From Candidatus Omnitrophota bacterium (lineage in GTDB: Bacteria > Omnitrophota > Gorgyraeia > 2-01-FULL-45-10), in contig JACROW010000011.1 of NCBI GenBank assembly GCA_016214245.1, forward strand, positions 1-10,418: 10,418 nt of DNA, given 5' to 3'. Below are positions 6,105 to 10,418 of this stretch, one piece after another (within the stretch, counting starts at the first letter, position 1; each line of letters opens with the position of its first letter). The position numbers and the translations under genes are program-made. A model generated the notes under the pieces. The model made no database searches. It saw nothing but the letters and a program-made list of their open reading frames with translations, and was not told where the DNA came from.

Positions 6105-8881
6105 AACATCCGTCTAAGATACTGGCCCGTATAGGACCTCTTAGTCGCCGCTATCTCCTCGGGGGTGCCTTTTGCTACAATCTCGCCGCCGTCATCGCCG
6201 CCCTCTGGGCCGAGATCGGTAATATAATCTGCGGTCTTTACCACATCCAGATTATGTTCGATGACTAAAACTGTGTTGCCCTGCTTTACCAGAGCCTGCA
6301 GGACATTCAAAAGCTTATCCGTATCTGCGAAGTGCAGCCCTGTCGTAGGCTCGTCTAATATATAAAATGTCTTTCCGGTAGAGGTCTTAGAAAGCTCTGT
6401 CGCAAGCTTTATCCTCTGCGCCTCTCCGCCTGATAAGGTAGTCGCGGATTGGCCTAACTTTATGTAGCCAAGGCCGACATCGTAAAGGGCTTTTAGCTTA
6501 TTTTTTATCGAAGGTATATTTATGAAAAGAGAGTGCGCCTCCTCAACTGAGGAGTTCAGGACATCCGCTATCGATTTACCTTTATACTTGACATCGAGCG
6601 TCTGAACATTAAATCTCTTGCCCTTGCACACCTCGCACTGCACATATACATCCGGCAGGAAATGCATCTCTATAATTTTGATGCCATCGCCCATGCATGC
6701 TTCACATCTGCCGCCTTTAACATTGAAGCTGAAACGGCCCGGCCGGTAACCGCGCACCTTCGATTCCGGAAGTTTTGCGAAGAGGTCTCTTATGGGCGCG
6801 AATGCGCCGGTATATGTTGCTGGATTTGAACGGGGCGTCCTTCCAATCGGCGACTGGTCTATGACTATGGCCTTATCGATAAATTCAACGCCCTCTATTC
6901 TTTTATGCGCACCCGGCTTCTCCTTTGACCTGTAAAGTTTCCGCGCAAGCGCCCTGTAGAGGATATCGTCGACGAGCGTGGACTTTCCTGATCCAGAAAC
7001 GCCTGTCACGCAAACGAGGAGTCCCAGCGGTATCTCTACGTCTATATCTTTTAGATTATGTTCGCTAGCGCCAATTATTCTTAAGATTTTTTTACTCCTG
7101 TACGGCCGCCTCTCCGAAGGTATCCGTATCTTTTGCTCGCCCTTTAGATATTTTCCTGTCAGGGACTCTTTAGATTTCAATATATTTTCGAGCGTCCCGC
7201 TCGCAACGACCCTGCCTCCATGCTCGCCTGCGCCGGGCCCCAGGTCTATTATATGATCGGCCTTTCTTATCGTCGCCTCGTCGTGTTCCACAACTATCAA
7301 TGTGTTCCCGAGGTCCCTTAGAGCCATCAGCGTGTCGAGCAATTTTGAATTGTCCTTCTGGTGCAGTCCTATGCTCGGTTCATCCAATATGTATATGACC
7401 CCGACAAGCCCTGAACCTATCTGTGTCGCGAGCCTTATCCTCTCGGCCTCGCCTCCCGAAAGGGTATAGCTTCGTCGATCTAGAGTGAGGTATTCCAAAC
7501 CGACATTTATCATGAATTGAAGGCGCTCTTTTATCTCTTTTAAGACCTGATTGGCTATTTTGCCTTGAGCCGCGGTCAATTTCAGGTCCGTCAAGAATAT
7601 CTTCAAATCTTTTATCGATAGGCTTGTGACCTGGAAGATCGACTTATCCTGGATCGTGACTGCCAGGCTCTCCGGCTTCAACCTCTCGCCTTTACACGCC
7701 GGACACGGCAATACCGACATATACTTATTTATCTCCGTTTTTATGAATTCGCTCTCGGTCTCCCGGAAGCGTCTTTCCAAATTCGGTATGACGCCTTCAA
7801 AGACGCCCCATCCGTGGCCCTCACCCTCGCCATATAGAACCAGTTTCTTTATATCTTTCGGCAGGTCCTTAAAAGGCGTCTCCATATCGAATCCATGCTC
7901 GTGGCCCAGCGAACGCAAAAGCCGCCGATAGTAAAGATACAGCCCTTTACCGCCGCGCCTCCAGGCATCAACGGCATCTATAACAGGTTTTGATTTGTCA
8001 GATATTACGAGCTCCGGGTCTATCTCCATCTTATTGCCGAGGCCGCTGCACATCGGACATGCGCCGTAGGGCGAGTTGAATGAGAAGATCCTCGGCGCCA
8101 ATTCCTCGAAGCTTGTGCCGCAGTCGATACAGGCATACTGCTCGTTGAAAAGGATATCAATTCCATTGGCATTGACTGCCACGAGCCCCTTCCCAGTTTC
8201 GAGTGCCGTCTCTACGGAATCTGTGAGGCGTTTCCTTATATCCTCTTTCAGAACGAGCCTGTCTACCACGGCTTCGATTGTATGAATTCTGTACTTATCC
8301 AATTTGATCGGCTTTTCCAATTCAAGGATATTGCCATCGACCCTTGCCCTGATATATCCGTCTTTCTTCATCCTCAGAAATAGGTCTCGATATTCGCCTT
8401 TTCTGCCCCTCACCAGCGGAGCCAGTATCAAAAGTTTCACATCTTTAGGCAGATTCATGATATGCTCTACAATCTCTTGTGAGGTCTGGCGCGTGATCGG
8501 TTTCTTACATTTCGGGCAATGCGGCGTGCCGATACTTGCGAAGAGGAGCCTTAAGTAATCATAGATCTCGGTCTGGGTCCCTACCGTAGAACGGGGATTT
8601 GAGCCTGCAGTCCTCTGTTCAATGCTTATTGCAGGCGACAGGCCTTCAATGTATTCCACATCCGGCTTCTGTAATTGCTCCAGGAACTGTCTGGCATAAC
8701 TCGACAGGCTTTCAACATATCTACGCTGCCCTTCAGCATATATCGTATCGAAAGCTAAAGACGACTTGCCTGAACCTGATAACCCTGTGATGACGGTCAA
8801 TTTGTCGCGCGGGATCTCGACGTCGATACTTTTTAGGTTATGAACTTTCGCACCTTTTATGACGATTGTCTCTTTTTGCAT
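6101..8881 (-). CDS. uvrA: UvrA, excinuclease ABC subunit A
   Basis: A 926-residue, complete UvrA (E. coli 940). In order: Walker A1 GLSGSGKS (33-40), signature [15 protein letters not shown], a CPKC knuckle at 122-125, zinc module 1 with C251/C254/C275/C278, ABC signature LSGGEAERI (474-482), Walker B1 YILDEP (497-502), Walker A2 GVSGSGKST (627-635), zinc module 2 with C726/C729/C749/C752, LSGGEAQRI (816-824) and Walker B2 YILDEP (840-845). It is the damage-recognising ATPase of nucleotide excision repair, loading UvrB on lesions. No key residue is missing. ATG 8879-8881 has an AT-rich leader without a Shine-Dalgarno sequence. I see no LexA-type box upstream. uvrA is the first gene of the unit and overlaps the TPR gene by 4 bp, so a repair gene and envelope genes share a transcript. 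Confidence 0.99.
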   Translation of the reverse strand: MQKETIVIKGAKVHNLKSIDVEIPRDKLTVITGLSGSGKSSLAFDTIYAEGQRRYVESLSSYARQFLEQLQKPDVEYIEGLSPAISIEQRTAGSNPRSTVGTQTEIYDYLRLLFASIGTPHCPKCKKPITRQTSQEIVEHIMNLPKDVKLLILAPLVRGRKGEYRDLFLRMKKDGYIRARVDGNILELEKPIKLDKYRIHTIEAVVDRLVLKEDIRKRLTDSVETALETGKGLVAVNANGIDILFNEQYACIDCGTSFEELAPRIFSFNSPYGACPMCSGLGNKMEIDPELVISDKSKPVIDAVDAWRRGGKGLYLYYRRLLRSLGHEHGFDMETPFKDLPKDIKKLVLYGEGEGHGWGVFEGVIPNLERRFRETESEFIKTEINKYMSVLPCPACKGERLKPESLAVTIQDKSIFQVTSLSIKDLKIFLTDLKLTAAQGKIANQVLKEIKERLQFMINVGLEYLTLDRRSYTLSGGEAERIRLATQIGSGLVGVIYILDEPSIGLHQKDNSKLLDTLMALRDLGNTLIVVEHDEATIRKADHIIDLGPGAGEHGGRVVASGTLENILKSKESLTGKYLKGEQKIRIPSERRPYRSKKILRIIGASEHNLKDIDVEIPLGLLVCVTGVSGSGKSTLVDDILYRALARKLYRSKEKPGAHKRIEGVEFIDKAIVIDQSPIGRTPRSNPATYTGAFAPIRDLFAKLPESKVRGYRPGRFSFNVKGGRCEACMGDGIKIIEMHFLPDVYVQCEVCKGKRFNVQTLDVKYKGKSIADVLNSSVEEAHSLFINIPSIKNKLKALYDVGLGYIKLGQSATTLSGGEAQRIKLATELSKTSTGKTFYILDEPTTGLHFADTDKLLNVLQALVKQGNTVLVIEHNLDVVKTADYITDLGPEGGDDGGEIVAKGTPEEIAATKRSYTGQYLRRML

Positions 8882-8897
8882 ATTTTTATCTATATAT

Positions 8898-8915
8898 TAT
8901 GCTGATTTTAGCATA
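8898..8915. promoter_or_regulatory. Dyad over the -10 box (possible operator)
   Basis: TATGCT and AGCATA form 6-bp inverted arms around a 6-nt centre, covering the -10 box and the likely start point of the uvrA transcript. Position is right for a repressor site, but the arms are short and the region is AT-rich, so chance is a real alternative. It does not match the CTGT-N8-ACAG or CGAAC-N4-GTTCG forms of LexA sites. Confidence 0.3.
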
Positions 8916-8933
8916 TAGACAATAATAAAACAA
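8905..8933 (-). promoter_or_regulatory. Sigma70-like promoter for uvrA and downstream genes
   Basis: On the minus strand, TTGTTT (-35, 8928-8933) and TAAAAT (-10, 8905-8910) are separated by exactly 17 bp. Transcription would start near 8898, giving a leader of about 17 nt before the uvrA ATG. This is the only good promoter I found between the hairpin and uvrA. The -35 box touches the foot of the preceding hairpin. Prediction from sequence only. Confidence 0.55.
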
Positions 8934-8962
8934 GGGGACAGACACACCCTTTCTGTCCCCTT
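8932..8962. terminator. Strong GC hairpin; terminator and possible REP-like element
   Basis: Perfect 10-bp stem: AAGGGGACAG (8932-8941) with CTGTCCCCTT (8953-8962), and an 11-nt loop. T-rich DNA follows on both sides (TTGTTTTATT on the minus strand, TTCTTTTAAT on the plus strand), so it could end transcription in either direction. It lies 37 nt beyond the stop of the small repeat-protein gene and so closes the nadA-nadX unit. The GGGGACAGACACACCC wording resembles REP-type palindromes scattered by REP-associated Y1 transposases in some genomes; no such transposase is in this window. Confidence 0.7.
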
Positions 8963-8999
8963 CTTTTAATAAAATTGAACGGCTTCTTTATAGAGGGTC

Positions 9000-9239
9000 T
9001 TACCTCTTCTTCCTCCTGCCGCCTCTTAACATCTTTGCTCTCGAGACGTCCCCTCTTTTGTCTATGAAGTAGAGATACCCTTTCGCCTTCTTTACGCCGG
9101 GTTTCGCTATCACCTTGCCGCCGCCGCCCTTCGATTTTCCTCTTGCCATCTTAGTCTCGACGACGTTTCCCTTTTTGTTAACGTAATAGAGATATCCTTT
9201 CTTACGTTTTATTCCTACCTTCGCAACCTTCTCTGCCAT
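9000..9239 (-). CDS. Small basic protein with a tandem 29-residue duplication
   Basis: The product is 79 residues from ATG 9237-9239. That start is preferred because GGGAGGTGA (9245-9253) sits 5-6 nt before it; the upstream GTG at 9246-9248 lies within that ribosome site and would add only three residues. Residues 6-34 and 45-73 are two copies of the same length, both with the core KGYLY, an aromatic, a K-x-G turn, V and then KM-x-RG. They are joined by a Gly/Lys linker (KSKGGGG at 35-41) and followed by a GGRRKKR tail. About a third of residues are Lys or Arg, with few acids. The charge suggests nucleic-acid or polyanion binding, which is inference. I do not recognise a named family. It follows nadX by 24 nt in the same unit. 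Confidence 0.8.
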   Translation of the reverse strand: MAEKVAKVGIKRKKGYLYYVNKKGNVVETKMARGKSKGGGGKVIAKPGVKKAKGYLYFIDKRGDVSRAKMLRGGRRKKR

Positions 9240-9244
9240 TTTGC

Positions 9245-9253
9245 TCACCTCCC
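9245..9253 (-). promoter_or_regulatory. Ribosome binding site fixing the start of the small basic protein
   Basis: Reads GGGAGGTGA on the minus strand, with its GGAGG core at ideal distance from ATG 9237-9239. Because it contains the alternative GTG (9246-9248), that codon cannot use it, so the shorter 79-residue product is the likely one. Confidence 0.8.
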
Positions 9254-9263
9254 TTCTCGGTTA

Positions 9264-10076
9264 TCAAGTCCCTATCTTAACGTTATTCACAATGCCTTCG
9301 AGAGTTGCTATGGCAGACATGATCGCCAAGGCGCTCGTCTTTGGATTCGTTCTCGACGGCACATTTTCTGTCCTTGTAACAATCTTTCCGAAATCGCCTG
9401 TCATCTCGACCTCATGTATGTTCTTCGTATAATCCGGCGATGTGATTATTCTCACTCTCGTCTTGTCCGCTCCGATCCCGGCGAGGCTCAATGCCGCACA
9501 CACATTCACATTCTGCGGAAAGTTCGCGACCGCATCGGCGGCACTGCCCTCAAAGATGAGCGTCTCTTCCTTTATCCTGCTTAAATCCACTCGATTCTTT
9601 TTTAAATACGGCGCCCCCTCCAATCCCTTCGGCGGTTTTTTTGTGGTCAGGGTGACCGAGTCTATCCTGCCGATAGAACCTGCCTTCAATCCGTCTATAC
9701 CGCATATTGCGCCGCTCGGCAGGTATACATTTATGCCTCTTTTTTCAGCCAATCTCAACAAGCTCTCTTTTCCCAATAGTCCGCCAACGCTCATGATGAA
9801 TATATCTTTCTTGGTCTTAATCGCCTTTTCAACGAGGCTCGCGGAAACCGCAGCGCTTGCTGCCTCTATCACCATATCTACCTTCTTGATGAGATTATCC
9901 AGTTTTAAGATCGGGGCTTTCTTTTTTAACATATGGCTCAAGCTAAGAGATTTAGCCTTATCGATGTCGTATATGCCGATTAAATTTATCTTATCCCGCA
10001 ATCTATCCTGACATGCCTTCGCTATCTCCGAGCCTATTGTCCCGCATCCAATAATGCCTACTTTTAATCTCCGCAT
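9264..10076 (-). CDS. nadX: L-aspartate dehydrogenase
   Basis: A 270-residue protein of normal NadX length. It has an N-terminal Rossmann nucleotide-binding motif VGIIGCGTIGSEIA (6-19), EAASAAVSASLVEKA (71-85), SVGGLL (96-101), YLPSGAICGIDGLKA (118-132), the TKKPPKGLEGAPYL block (145-158), and the C-terminal ANFPQNVNVCAALSLAG and SPDYTKNIHEVEMTGDFG blocks. H221 in the last block is probably the catalytic His of the family. The enzyme oxidises L-aspartate to iminoaspartate with NAD(P)+, which NadA condenses with dihydroxyacetone phosphate. The start overlaps the nadA stop by one base (TAATG), so the two enzymes of quinolinate synthesis are translationally coupled. NadX replaces the oxygen- or fumarate-dependent flavoenzyme NadB, fitting an anaerobe. 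Confidence 0.95.
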   Translation of the reverse strand: MRRLKVGIIGCGTIGSEIAKACQDRLRDKINLIGIYDIDKAKSLSLSHMLKKKAPILKLDNLIKKVDMVIEAASAAVSASLVEKAIKTKKDIFIMSVGGLLGKESLLRLAEKRGINVYLPSGAICGIDGLKAGSIGRIDSVTLTTKKPPKGLEGAPYLKKNRVDLSRIKEETLIFEGSAADAVANFPQNVNVCAALSLAGIGADKTRVRIITSPDYTKNIHEVEMTGDFGKIVTRTENVPSRTNPKTSALAIMSAIATLEGIVNNVKIGT

Positions 10077-10418
10077 TAATATCCCGCCAATGCCGCCTCT
10101 TTCTTTTCACCAGTCACTGCAAGCATCCTCTCGAGGGTCACCTTTGCTCTTTCACTTACGTCGTCGGAAACCTTTATCTCGTAAACGAGCATCTCAAGTG
10201 AGTGTGCAACCCAGCCCAGCGTTATGAGCTTCATGTTTGCGCAGACGAGGCGCGGTGTCGGAAGATAAAATTTCTTATCTGGATTTTCTTTCTGCAGCTT
10301 ATACAGCATGCCTGATTCGGTCGCTATTATAAATTCCTTCGAATGCGACTGTTTGACATATTTGAACATGCCGCCGGTTGAGCAGATATGGTCTGCAAGG
10401 CTAAGGACCTCGGGCTTG
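10076..10418 (-). CDS. nadA: Quinolinate synthase, C-terminal part (5' end outside window)
   Basis: The frame is open to the window edge, so the ATG at 10367-10369 is internal: 16 codons before it read KPEVLSLADHICSTGG, a conserved NadA stretch. About 113 residues are present. They include STGGM, KEFIIATESGMLYKL, NPDKKFY and VCANMKLITL, whose Cys is the last of the three ligands of the [4Fe-4S] cluster. NadA condenses iminoaspartate with dihydroxyacetone phosphate to quinolinate in the cytoplasm. The cluster is oxygen-sensitive. The C-terminal tail after the SLE helix is somewhat long (to EAALAGY) but otherwise ordinary. Confidence 0.95.
   Translation of the reverse strand, partial: KPEVLSLADHICSTGGMFKYVKQSHSKEFIIATESGMLYKLQKENPDKKFYLPTPRLVCANMKLITLGWVAHSLEMLVYEIKVSDDVSERAKVTLERMLAVTGEKKEAALAGY

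Noticed and set aside
9442..10011. 189-codon open frame on the plus strand
   Set aside because: It lies fully opposite nadX, whose conserved motifs fill the region; its translation is low-complexity and has no ribosome site. The same holds for the plus-strand frames at 639-1136, 2554-2919, 3440-3757 and 5472-5882.

Overview
This window looks like the genome of an uncultured, Gram-negative, probably anaerobic bacterium with moderate GC content. An origin near Candidatus Omnitrophota (OP3) or a related PVC-type lineage is my inference from gene style and content, not from a marker gene. Evidence for a two-membrane envelope is an ExbB/ExbD/TonB-like set next to an exported TPR protein. All genes lie on the minus strand, so biological order runs from high to low coordinates. 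There are no tRNA or rRNA genes, no CRISPR array and no transposase gene.

Right part (about 9000-10418): the 3' end of nadA (quinolinate synthase), then nadX (L-aspartate dehydrogenase), then a small, very basic 79-residue protein built from two copies of one 29-residue motif. NadX plus NadA make quinolinate from aspartate, the entry to NAD synthesis, without the flavin oxidase NadB. A strong hairpin after the small gene (8932-8962) closes this operon. A sigma70-like promoter directly behind it, with a dyad over its -10 box, can start the next one.

Middle (2538-8881): uvrA, full length, overlaps by 4 bp a long exported TPR gene of about 720 codons. That gene is broken twice: an out-of-frame join near 5530, where most of one TPR unit is missing, and an in-frame amber codon at 4903-4905. 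It is followed by exbB, exbD and a 124-residue TonB-like protein. These look like a proton-driven inner-membrane motor with an envelope TPR partner. The motor is unusual. ExbD has Asn where the proton-carrying Asp is expected. The TonB-like protein keeps the Ser/His pair of the TonB membrane helix but has no C-terminal receptor-binding domain.

Left part (1-2510): a membrane-anchored zinc-ribbon protein, a small winged-helix protein, an unrecognised 90-residue protein, a histone-deacetylase-fold hydrolase whose start appears to be AUU or AUA, CutA, and the N-terminal 184 residues of an exported SagB-type nitroreductase. Short gaps and overlaps suggest one long transcription unit from uvrA leftwards. 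There is no gene-free stretch over 300 bases. The largest gap, 8882-8999, holds the hairpin and promoter.
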